The translations under genes and the position numbers were made by a program. Under the pieces are notes generated by a model, which did not search any database, was not told the origin of the DNA, and worked only from the letters and a program-made list of their open reading frames with translations. DNA of 64,000 bases from Campanula takesimana (lineage: Eukaryota; Streptophyta; Magnoliopsida; Asterales; Campanulaceae), in contig JAOWBW010000869.1 of NCBI GenBank assembly GCA_026119855.1, positions 124,001-188,000 of the forward strand, given 5' to 3'. Positions 21,761-33,513 of the stretch are shown here, one piece after another (position 1 is the stretch's first letter; each line of letters starts with the position of its first letter).

Positions 21761-23473
21761 GTTCAAACAATAACTGTGAACTCAGCAAACCAAATCAATC
21801 CATCAACAACAAAATCTCATTTACATTCAAAGCCAACACCAAAAAACAATTGACAAACTTTTTGATTTACCAATCAATTAGAACACACAAACAAAAACAA
21901 AAAGTGCCAGTGCACAACATTTTTACCAATATAATCTCCCAAATCAACTCCCAATTCCAATAAAAGCTAGATAATTGACAAAAAATCATCACCTTTTTCA
22001 AGGAATTCAATGAAAAAGTGAAAAGCGGAGACCAAGTACTCAACCAGCCCATTAATTTCCTTCTTCCTTTTCATTTCTTCAAATGAACGAAATCGTCAAA
22101 ATCTGAATTTCGTTTGCCGGGATCTTCACATATCTTGATTTTGTTTGAGTCGGTCGGAGAGGAAGAGAAGTGTTGATGAGAAACAGCCAGATCTGTTGAA
22201 AATAGGTTTGCCGGCGTGCAATTGTTGCCGTTGTTTTGGAGGAAGAAACCCGCCGGTGATGGAGGAGAAGCAGATCTGCAGAAAACAGTTTCTCCGTCTT
22301 CTGGGCACGTTGCTGTTGTCGTTGGAATTGGGCAAGGGTCGCTGGGGTTAGGGTAGTGGTGGGGATTCAACAGATCTGATAGAGAAGAGAGAGAGAAAGA
22401 GAGAGTGCCGTGGTAAGGATCGTCGGTGGCCGTCCCCGTCGCCGGAGTGTGAAAGATCGAGAGAAGAAGGGGGGCTAGGGTTATGGCTTAGACAGATAAG
22501 AGGTGGAGTGGAGGCGGAGATGGCCGGAAGGGAGGCGGAGATGGGGGTGAGGGGTTGCCGGAGGAGGGGGTGAGGGTTGCCGGAGGAAGGGGTAGGGATC
22601 GCCGGAGGTGGGGGATGGAGGAGAGAGAGAACGCGGTGAGAGAATGTAGAGAGAGAAGTCGGTTTGCGTCTGATTGTGAGGAGAGGGGAGGGGTTGCTGT
22701 TTTAATTGAAAATAAGGGGTAGTTTCGGGATTCTATAATTTCAATGGACTAGCTGGTAAATAAAGATATTAGCTTGGACTAGATGGTGAATGAAAATATG
22801 GCCTTGGATTAGGTGGTAATTTGAGTTAGGATGAGGGATTAGGTGGTAATTTTCTCTTACTATTACTACTAATAGCTTACTAGAAAGCGGTCTCTTAAAA
22901 TGAAGCATCAAGAAAAGAACAGTGGACTGCGAGCATAAAACAGGAAATAGCGTACAATTAGCAACAATACATTTCCAAATATAACAATTTTTTTATTTTT
23001 TATTTTTTGGGTAGACAAGTATTCATGAAAAATCTTGATGTAAATTGCTACCAATGTACAAGACATGTACGAATCCTCTGTATTTGGCATCCATGTAGTT
23101 CATCACTGTAAAACCACCTTCAGCATAACTTTTAACTAAGCAGGCATATTCTAAAATAAACGAAACTAAAAATAAATAAAGGAAAAGATGATTAACAATG
23201 TTACAAATCGCGCTAAATCCCTCAATTTAGCTGAGACCCGTTGAACTGCAGAAGAGACGAGATAAAACAGCCACTCTTCTCGAGAAGACTCCCATATCAC
23301 ACATCGACAACTTAAAACCCCAGCTTCACTTGAACTATCCCAACTGAGTCGGGACCCACACAAGCCATCAAGATGGTTTAACTTGGTCCTACCAAAAATG
23401 ACCAAGCAAACCAGAACTCGTCCCGCCTTGGTGTAATATCTCAGAATCAAGCTACACAGAAAAAGAAACTATG

Positions 23474-25526
23474 TCAATACTGTCTTCCAGGATCAGACGG
23501 ATTCTGTGGGTCACGGCGCATATAAATCTTCTTCACTTGCTTTTCATACATTCCGCTTCCGGAAGCTGGGGGCCCATCAGCCCACTTGGAAGGATGAGGT
23601 GGCGTGGGCCCACTGTTCGAGACAAACTGTTGACGGGTATTGGGTCCCGGCATCCTTTGTGATGAACCTTGATGTTGCTGGCTGGTTCGGGTCCCACTTC
23701 CTACTGACATAGCTGCTATCCCATTGGTTATGTCTTGGTACCCTTCTCGATATGAATAACTCTCTTGTACCCTCAAATTTGCCTGTACCCTTGATTGGGG
23801 GGAGGGGCAAATCTGGGATTTGGCATCATGCCACGTGGATTGAACTGCATGTAATTGGAATCTGGATAATCGTAAAAGCCCCTTCCTCTACCAGTGGGCC
23901 CAGTAGGCCTTGGTCTATGGGGTGCGTAATTTCCATGATAGTTTTGGTTCCATGATTGGTCATAGAATCCGGGAGATGCTCCATTGGATTTAATATTTAA
24001 TGTATTCTTCAGTAGCCGATGGGCTGCATCCCCCAACACATTACCGGATATTGCCCCAGGTACCTGTGGCCTGAAAGAGATTGCAGGGGACGGAGAATTA
24101 CAGTTTATATCATACATTGAGTTGAAATAGCAGTAATAGTATAACAGAGTTAAAGATCAATCCCTCTGTTCCACGTTATGAGTCCACTAGTCCTATTCTG
24201 TGTATGTTCCATTTTGAGAGTCCGTTATTAAAATTTAATCTATAAATATTTTCGTTTTCCTTAAATTTTTCTTTTATATTCAAAATGCATAAAATTTTCT
24301 ATCAACATGGAACAGAGGGAGTATATCATAAACCCAGTTGAAAGAGCAGTAATAATACATCAAAAAGTAGCTAGGGGTAAAATTCGTTCAAGTTATGTAA
24401 AGAAGTTTACTCATGATGAAAAATGAAACGCACAACCATTGATTTCTCAAGTGGTTTATAGTTGGAACTCGAAGGCTCGAGAGTCCAGCACCCTATCCAA
24501 GTAGACCAAGGCTCTGTTTGGCAACTCAATTCCAAACCTTGGATTTGGACTTGGAATTCCATGGAATTTGTTATATTCTTTCAGGTGATTTGAAATTGAG
24601 TTGCCAAACATAGCCTAAGCACAAATTAACTAGGTCAAAAATGATAGGGAACCAAAGTTAAATGCTCACAAAGATGCGATATTACCTATTCCAACATTGT
24701 TGGCGGCGTCCACTGTTGTCGTCATGCCATAATATAGGCAGGGGTTTAATATCAATGGGTTTCAAAATCTGCAGAAAAGCGTTGCAGAAAGATTTGTTAC
24801 TATCTAATAATGAATTATTGATGAAATTCACAGTATAGTTGTCTAAACACCAGCATCCTATTGATGTAATAACAAAAATGTTTGGGCACATATTGGTGCA
24901 TACATATACATATATATACATGTACATACATACATGTACATACATACATATATATACACACATATATATACACACATATATATACACACATATATAGTTT
25001 TGAGGCTATAGTAGAACGTACCTTTTTAGGCATAACTACTCCCTTGGGAGGCTCTGGAACATGTTTATGGGGTCCCGGATTCAGATAGCTAACATTTCTG
25101 CAAATAACAAACCAATCAGCTGAAGAAAGACGAAATTTACACCAATTCTTAAAGCAAGAACGGAATAAAAAGAGCTTACATCACATGGTTGTTATTAATA
25201 TCTTGCAGTCCATTAATGGGGGAAGGAACTATCGCGTTCCAAACATTTCTCTCACCAAACCAAATGAATCCATTCATTCCATTGCTGCACCCAGTTTGAC
25301 ATACAACTTTTAAGAAACCCTCTCAAAATAAAAACCATTAAATTGAGAAAGGAAGTAGGATTAAAGAACAAAACCTAGCATTTGTATCAATTGCCCAGGG
25401 GTATCGTTCGTTCGGGAGCGTCTGACTACAAAAGTGGTAGTATGCATAAATTTGATGAGTCAAGGTATTGTAAGGATGGACATACAGCAAGTCAAGCATC
25501 ACACTGTTTCGAGCTTGCTCTTCGAC
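23474..25526 (-). CDS. XRN4: XRN4 exons 18-22: C-terminal region with frame break
   Basis: Exons 18-21 encode the conserved RNSVMLDLLYVHP, NGMNGFIWFGERN, PGPHKHVPEPPKG and DIKPLPILWHDDNS blocks. Exon 22 starts with GDAAHRLLKNTLNIKS and passes into a Gly/Arg/Pro/Tyr-rich low-complexity tail. That frame stops at 23773-23775 (after PNQGYRQI), but an open frame one base off continues with tail-like content (SYREG, SSQRMPGP, GMYEKQVKKIY) to 23474-23476. A single-base indel near 23765-23800, close to a C run, explains this. It may be an assembly error, an allele, or a true loss of about 100 residues. The 3' UTR probably extends to about 23170. Confidence 0.88.
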
Positions 25527-28500
25527 CTGACAAGTTGAAATGATGGATACATCATGTCAATCATACAGAACAAGTTCCATAGCTTATTCCTGGCACTTGG
25601 CCTTAGGTATAGAAGACAGAGTCCCAAATGCTATATACTCATCCCAACTACTTGAAACAAGTTTCACAATGTCATATGATTTCAAAGTCATTCAAATATA
25701 TATCCAAATGGAACAGGTTGCAAGGAAAAAAAGGAAATATAGCATAAAGCATCTGGGAGCACACTCACTAATACTTGTTAATTGTTAGTATTACTTTTAC
25801 CATTTTACTCTATGAATTAGAAGGATCCAGCAAAGATTGAAGGTGAAGATGAAAAGACATAAATATCAATGGGAAGTCGCAAACAAGCAAACCACGAAAA
25901 GAATCGTAGAACCAAACAAAGCAACTCAATGAGAAAAAAGTTACAGAAGATAGAAGCATTAGAAAAGGCTTATATTAGAGCACGGTTTTTTTAAGAAGAA
26001 AGAGAATTTCTTTTTAAATTTTTCAGTCAATTATAGATACATGCATTTAACTAATGCACAAGGAACAGATCGAACTCAGAGAAGACGTAAAACAAAAACA
26101 AAAACAGGGTGCAAATCAACTAGGGAGGATGTGTCATATCTTATGCAAAGTGGTCAAGGAGAAAAAATTATTTAACTCAAATAGCACCCTACTGATACAT
26201 TTTAAGCAAAATAAACAGATATTTGTTATGCACTGAAGGCAAGATAAAATATGTGCTACTGGTAGGAAGTGATAAACACGTGGTAATCTATCAGATCTTT
26301 TAGTTCTCAGCAATATAACAAAAGAATTAGACAAACTGAGAGTGGTGTTGAGACGCATAGAGAGCTGAAGGTGTCCACTGTATATCTGTGTTCATCGAAA
26401 AAAAGGGTTTTCTTAGCCGCAAGCTCCACCCACCTTCAAATAATCCATTTATAGTGAAGATAGCAAATGTTTTCGCGGTCCCTCTGGAAATTCAGGGTAT
26501 AAAGAAACAAGACCCTTTATTTCCAGGTGTAGAAGGGGTTGAACATGTACTTTTGCCTGACCTTAAGAGGTTAAGCTGGCCCGAGAACCCCAACCTCTGA
26601 TCATTAAGGGTCACAAGGAAACAACTCAAGATTAGAGTATGAACAGCAACCTACTCTGGGAATCACATCCTTAAGGGATGACACGGCTTAGGGCCCTACT
26701 GGGTGATCTTTCTAGGTGTGAAGGCCGGTCTAGGTCCCCAAACCCCATGAGATTAAGTTGGTTTTCAGGAACCACAAGGGTTTTTGGTTTGGTGGACATA
26801 TTATATGAGTTCAATATTGCTCATGTGCAAATATTGGACATGTGTAACGAGTGTGAACTACTTATCGAGAGGAGAAAGAGCTTATGTGGTCCCCACATAT
26901 GGGACACTTGGACATCCCATACTATATATAGAGGTTATAACTTCATTCTTACAATTAATCACTAATCGATCTCATATGGGCCAGTTGCTTGCTTGAGACT
27001 TGGTTTAGTAAGATTAGAGAGAACTCTCTAAAATCAGCCTTTCCCATTATTATCTTACCTAATCAGTCTCCGCTTACAACTCGACCTTTTCTCCTAAGAG
27101 GTTACGTATGACATCAAACATACTTACCGCAAGATAGACTATGGAGGCAATCTATCTTATGAGATAAATCATGTAGATGTCTCGGGATAAAAAGAAAGAT
27201 TTACATATGGTTTTCATTTATTTTGAGAAGGTGTATGTTAAGGTACCAAGAGAGGTACTTTGGTGGGCTTTAGCAAATAAATGTGTTTCGAATAAACATA
27301 TCAAGGACATTTATTATGGAGCTAGGACAAGTGTACGGACTAGTGTTGGGAAGACAACAGAGTTCCCTATTACGATTGGAGTGCATTAAGGTTCCGCACT
27401 TAGTCCCATTCATAGTTACCAGAAACGTGGGATGTTTCGGGACGGGTACGGGAACGTGACTTAGTAATTTTGGGTACACCAAGGGTAACATCAATTGGTA
27501 CACAAGTTAGGAACGTGGTACGTTTCTTATTGGAACATCATCACTAAGTTGAATACACACAAACACACATTGTTAAGAAAGTCAAAGATTGCAAATGTAA
27601 AGGCAGATGACCCAAAAATATTGTAAAGGTGACAAGATTTCATCTGTCCCACAACAACTCTAAAGTCCCAGTGATGCCTCAAAGTTGTTCACCTCTCTCT
27701 CTCTCCATTGTGAAGCAAGCCAAGATCAGTTTCTACGTTGTTGACCTTTTATTTTCTGGTGCGATGGTTTGAGTGTTTTGGGTCGAGTTCCCTTGTGAAC
27801 TGGGACAAAAATGACCATCCGTGTTCTGGAATGTATGACGAGGGGGTGGGGAGTTCCCCGTAGCTATGGTCCCTTTCTCTTTGCTATGATAATGGACGAA
27901 TTGGCGAAGTTAATCCAAGATGATGTACCATGGTGTATGTTGTTCGCACTAATATTTTGTTGATTGACGAGACAAAAGAGGGTGCTGAAAGTAAGTTGGA
28001 ATTGTGGAGACAGACTTTGGAATCACGAGGTTTTAGACCGTGCCCCAAAGATTTAAAAGAAAATTCTACCGCACGGCAATTAGGCTTGTGCACTGCTACA
28101 TGACACCAGTGTTCTAAAATTCGCTAGGCGGCGGGGTTGGGTCTAGCGCCTAGAGCGCCACGCGGAGCCGATAAATTACATACAAAATACAAATATTTTA
28201 ATATAACTTCACGTCTACACCTACATCTTTAAGTTTTTTGGTTAATATTTAATTACAGTAACTATTATTATGAGACGGATGGACAAAATAACTCACATTA
28301 TACAAAATGACACACATGACGCCCATTCTTATTTCTTACATAGTTAAATTAAATCCAGCAAAAGGCCTATTATCATAAGAACCCAACATCAAAAAAATAC
28401 CTAACCCTACTTTTTCTCTCTCTCCGTCTACTCTTTAGCGCCGTCTGGGAAAATCAAATGAAATTATTTGATCCCCAATACCCCTCAACGTGAACTCTTT

Positions 28501-31500
28501 TCTCTCTCTCAGTTTGTTTCTTTTCTCTTTTCTTTTCTTTTCTCTTTCTAAAGATGGCGTAAACAGGTAACCGTCGACCTTGTGACGCCGGACGACGAAG
28601 GCTAAGACGGGTAAACAGAGGACGATGGATTTCGCCACCTATACCGCCTAGCTCCGCAGGCCCGGCTAACGTTGAATTGCACCGATTTGAAGGAAATCGC
28701 GGCAAAAGAGCACTGCCTAGCTGATTTTTAGAACACTGCATGGCACTGAGTGACCTTGGAACAGTGTCATTTTCACACGATGAATGTGTCAAAGATGCGT
28801 ATGCTAAGATGGATATGTGGGCATATAAGAAAGGATCCGTTGATGAATGAGGTGACAGGGAGAAAGTTGGAATTGCGCCCATTTAAGACAAAATGATGGA
28901 GAATCGCCTAAGATGGTTTGGTCATGTGAGACGGAGATCAAGTGATGCACCTGTTAGGAGGCCTTAAGAGTGTAGAAGTGATTCTATGGTGAGAGGTAAG
29001 GGAAGGTCTAAGAAAACATGGATAAAGGTAACTGAAAATGATATGAATTTACTTAGATTGGATGAAAAAATGGCGTTGAAAAGCCAGGAGTGGAGAGTGG
29101 AGGGCAAAAATTCATGTGAGAGTGATAGGCTTTGATTGTTACCTTTCTCCCCAAATTTCATCCCACTTATTTATTTTTCTTTGATATTTCTTCTTTCACT
29201 TCTTTTTCGTTCATTTTTATTCATTTCCCACACACACACGCACATATATATATATCCCTCCGCCCCGCTCGATTTAGGACAAATTTTCATTTTGGATGTC
29301 CCATTCGAATTAAGACAACCCAAAAATGAAAGTGTTTAATTTAATGGGACACATTCACACTCACAACAACTTTCCACTCATTATTCTCTACCCCACTTTC
29401 TCTCTCCTACTTCACTTTTCATACTCACAACACTTGCTCCACTAAGACTTTTTCCTTAATCCCTGTGCCCAACCCAAAAATCCTAATTCGGTGGGGACGG
29501 AGGGAGTATATGTATATACACACTTATTATTATCATTACTTTTTTTCTTCTTTACCTTTTCTAAATTTTATTCCCATCTATTTCTTTTTTTAACCTACTT
29601 TTTTTCCTCACATCTTTTCTTTCGCAATCTATCACTAAATAAAAGTTGAAGTGCAAAGCACTTCAGCACACCCTCTTTTTCCCGCTCAAACTAGCACCTG
29701 GACTGAATAGAGTCTAGATTCATTCTCTCTCTTAACATCAGTTACTGAATACACCCTTTAAATGTGTATTAACCCTAAAATGCCCCTTGGTATTAATGGC
29801 ATCGAGAACAATCCACCAGCTCTTCCCATTCCCCACTTTCACTCTAACGCGCTCTCTCTCTCTCCAGCCGACTGTCCCACCCGGCTCCTTCACTTCCGCC
29901 TTCAACAATTTAGCAGTTGTTGAATACCCCTCTTTCATTCTCTGTGTATATCTGTGAGCGATCGATTTCAGATCTGAAATATATTTAGTTTATTTTGTTT
30001 ATTTTGCTCTTTGATTTTGTTGTTCAGTTTATTTATTTTGTTGTTGTTCAGTTTTGTAGATTTTTCTTATTGTTCATTTTTTTTTGTTATTGAGTTTTTA
30101 AATTTCTAATCAGAAAAGATTTTTTTATTTTTAATTTTATTTCATGGGTTTGATTTCATTGTTTTTTCTGTGTTTTAATGTTAGAGGAGAATTAATCATA
30201 GAGCTAAACATCAGAACCATAGTCAAGTTACCATGGGAAGCAGTTTGGTCGAAAGTTACAAGAATTCATGTGTGCATTGGAGGTGAGGACAGATCTGCAA
30301 GTTTTAATCCACGGCAAAAATTTGCTTCCATTTGAAGATCTCATCTTTAGCACGTTTTTAATCTTATTGTCATTTTTAATTTAGGAGTATTTCTCTTAAT
30401 CAATTTTAGTTTTCTATTCAATTAAGTAACTAGAATCGTATATTAGTTAGGATTTGTTTCCTGTAATTATTGATTAGTATACAATAGTGATAGGGATAAT
30501 TAGAAAATCAGTTCAGTTTTCTTGGACTGCTTATTCACATACACAAGTTGCCCACCAACTTCAATTGGTTTTTTTTTTGGTCTTTCTTATTTCCTTGTGC
30601 AAATGAAACTTATTTGCTCTTCACTTTGCTTATGAACAGGTGGGTTACATGGCTCTTGATGGGTCGTTTGGATTCAATCTTTTCTCTTCAGCATTCTTTA
30701 TGTTTGAACAACAATCCTTGCTGGTAAGCATGTTTGAGGATTTACCTGTTATGTTGAGATAAGTTTTATTTAATCTCATCGAGTGTTTTAGACTAATTGA
30801 TCAAGAGCAAATTTGAAATATTTTTTGGACATTCATTTTGGGACGGAATTTTGACATCCTTTTGTATTAATTTTCATAGTCAAGTAATTTTTATTCCTTA
30901 AGCAATCTTGACTCCCTTTGAATATTTTCCGGGCATCGTGGTCCAATACGTCCTTTCCCTTTCTTCTCCAAGCAAATGGATCGTTGAACACTTGAACCTT
31001 AAGGAATACTTCTACTTTCCTTCTAATCTGAAGTTCTTTTCTGTAATTTGCAGGATTTACCTCCAGAACGCCCTTTAGCAGATTTCATACTTAGCAATTT
31101 GGTGCTGCATTTGGTGATCATGATTAATAGTATATGCGTTGGTGATGGTTTCTTTCCTGAACTTAGTGTATTTGTGCTTAATATTTTATTACTATGTAAA
31201 AATATATGAAATAAATATTTGAAACTTTATTTTCTCTCTGTTTTTTAAAAAAAAAAAAAAATTTGCAGACAATATTATAATTTTGGGCGAGATGGTTTAC
31301 AGGCAGATGCGAAGGAAACAAATGATTGGACCGTATGGTTGAAGACACGGAGAACAATGTGGGAAATGAACACAGGTGGGGACATCATATGTAATTAGTG
31401 TAGTTAAGAACTACTTTGAGAGAATGCTAATCTACAATTGGTTCTTGGCAGATGCATCTCCTCAGGTAATGACACCCTAAAACTATGTCTTTTATATAGT

Positions 31501-33463
31501 TGAAGCTTTGTGCTTTGCATAATTATAATATTGATCATGGAAATGATCCTGTTGTTGCCTGTTCAAACACTTATCTTCATTATTTTTTTATTAGGTAAAT
31601 GAGAATGTGTATTCGATTGAAAATTGTACAAGTGACTCTAGGACAAACCTAGGTGTAAGCACTGAAAAGTAGGCAACCACAACAGTGGCTCCTCACTTGC
31701 AGGAAAAACCATACTACAAACAAAGTAACTTTTCATGAGCAAAAGTCCCAAGAAAGACACAACAAACGACAAATAAAGTAGCAAAAACCAAGAACAGCTA
31801 AGATAAATTGCGAGGCAATGACCCTCTAAACATGTGCTATTCATTAGCCTTTTTATTCTCCCATTTTGCCTTTGAATGAGCTGCCCATTTCCAGAATTTT
31901 GCAGCTCCTGAATCACCCTCGGAATGATCCAGAATACTCTTTCTATGCGAGCTGATGCATTGTTCTTGACAACGGAGGGAATTGTTGTAGCTTTGACAGC
32001 AAGAGGTGCTGCCATATTGATGTTAGGCACAGTAACCTCAGCCTTAGAGGCACCAGATTGGCCTTTGGCAGGCTTATTAGATGAAGTCGTGGCTGCTTTG
32101 GAAATATGCTGTTTGAGCTGCATTATCAACCAAAGGCTGGGATGGGAGGTATACCATCCTGTGTAGTGTTTCAAGTTTTTATTTTATTTTTTAAGATATG
32201 TATTTTGGTAGGATTTGTATTGTATTGTATTTATTTATGCTTATTCTTACTTTTGATAGGGAGATTTGTTCGTTGTAAGGTCTCTTTGTACAATTTTTAA
32301 TATTAATGCAGGTATACACTTTTGCTTAATACCTTTTAGTTTAAAAAATAATTTTCTAAACTAACATTTATAGTTAAACTAACTCTTTTGATTTAGTTTC
32401 GGTTATTTGTCAATAGTTTTGGCCGTGCGTTTAACGCACGGGTGTTGTTCTAGTTACATTAGAGGATTCATGTTAGTCGACCCCAAATTATTTGGGACTG
32501 TTGTTGTTGTTGTTGTTGCAATTGATATGTGGACATCGCCTCTCGGAGCTATTTCAAAATGAATGACAGGTAATTCCTTTGAAAATGGATTGGAGTAGCA
32601 CATCCATGGTTATCTGATTATTACGTACATATGCTTTCATATATTATTATATATACACAATCCAAAAAGTCGCTGGATATAGTTTGAAGCATGAATAGAA
32701 AAAGTGAAATAAAAGAGACTCCAAACCGTTAATGTATCTTCAAGCTTCTTTGTTTCAGCAAGCAATTTCTTCTCATCAATGAACGGCAATTTGACAACAC
32801 CCTAAAAACATGCCCAAGATCAGATCGAAAAACTAAAAAAAAGAAAAGCTCATAATGTGTATTCAAAAAGAAACAAATTAACATGTGCAATGAAGACAAT
32901 ACTACCTGCCATGCGAAACGCTTTCCATTCATGTCGACTTCAAAATCTATACATAAGAACATGATGCAACTGTTACTTCTTTCGTACTCAACATTATGTA
33001 TTCATTTATGAGGGCAAGTGCATGTGTGTCAGCGGACGTGAATGTGTGACTGTAAGTGCATACATGATGTTAAGGCTTGATATACATAGTTGAGTCGCAA
33101 TCATAGTTATTAAAGGCCGGTGTGCCCGGAGCCTAGGCGCGCCTAGGCGGGCTTTTGATAACTATGGTCGCAATCTAACAACAGCTTAAGCTTTTAGATG
33201 AGTTGGTGACTTAATAAGGTACAAGAGTTCTGGTTTGCCAAGGTCATGGGTTTGAGTCGTCCCGCTTCATTTGCTACCTGAAGTATTGCGAGTACATGAT
33301 TGCACTCTGTTTGGTATATGATGCCAAGTGTAGCATGTTTGTTTAACTCTCCATGAATGGATGGGTCACACGTTAGGGGGAGTGCTAAGAGTCCCCATCT
33401 AATAGCTAAAGCCTTCTGATGAGTCGGCAACTTAACACATGAGTGCCTTACACACACACACAC

Positions 33464-33513
<50 letters not shown>

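Larger units (their letters stand above)
19935..22860. mobile_element. MULE-like element (2.9 kb) filled with minisatellites
   Basis: The ends carry imperfect inverted repeats of about 100 bp built from ACCACCTAGTCCAAGG units (19940-20030 against 22740-22845). The direct repeat TATTACTACTA flanks it at 19924-19934 and 22861-22871, an 11-bp duplication within the MULE range. The interior contains a CCGG-rich minisatellite, a GTTCGCAATTG-type minisatellite, and a segment (about 22010-22680) with GA-rich and G-rich repeats resembling a captured 5' gene region. No transposase is present. It lies about 600 bp beyond the XRN4 3' end. Confidence 0.75.
27131..32520 (+). mobile_element. RTE-like LINE relic, interrupted four times
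   Basis: LINE reverse transcriptase is read from about 27131: AIYLMR, MSRDKKKDLHMVFIYFEKVYVKVPRE, and ALANKCVSNKHIKDIY, up to an insertion at 27411. It resumes at 27869 with PFLFAMIMDELAKL, DDVPWCMLFA and ETKEGAESKLELWRQTLESRGF-like remnants, then at 28739-29135 with EKVGIAPI, NRLRWFGHV and WIKVTENDMNLL. The 3' UTR continues on both sides of a MITE and a Helitron and ends at 32455-32520 with GTCGACCCCAAATTATTTGGGACT and a (GTT)n tail, a typical plant RTE/LINE terminus. It has many stops and lies opposite to XRN4 in intron 17. Confidence 0.8.

Noticed and set aside
23752..23810. A mini-intron restoring the XRN4 frame
   Set aside because: The only GT..AG pairs near the break are a few bases apart, too short for a plant intron; an indel is simpler.
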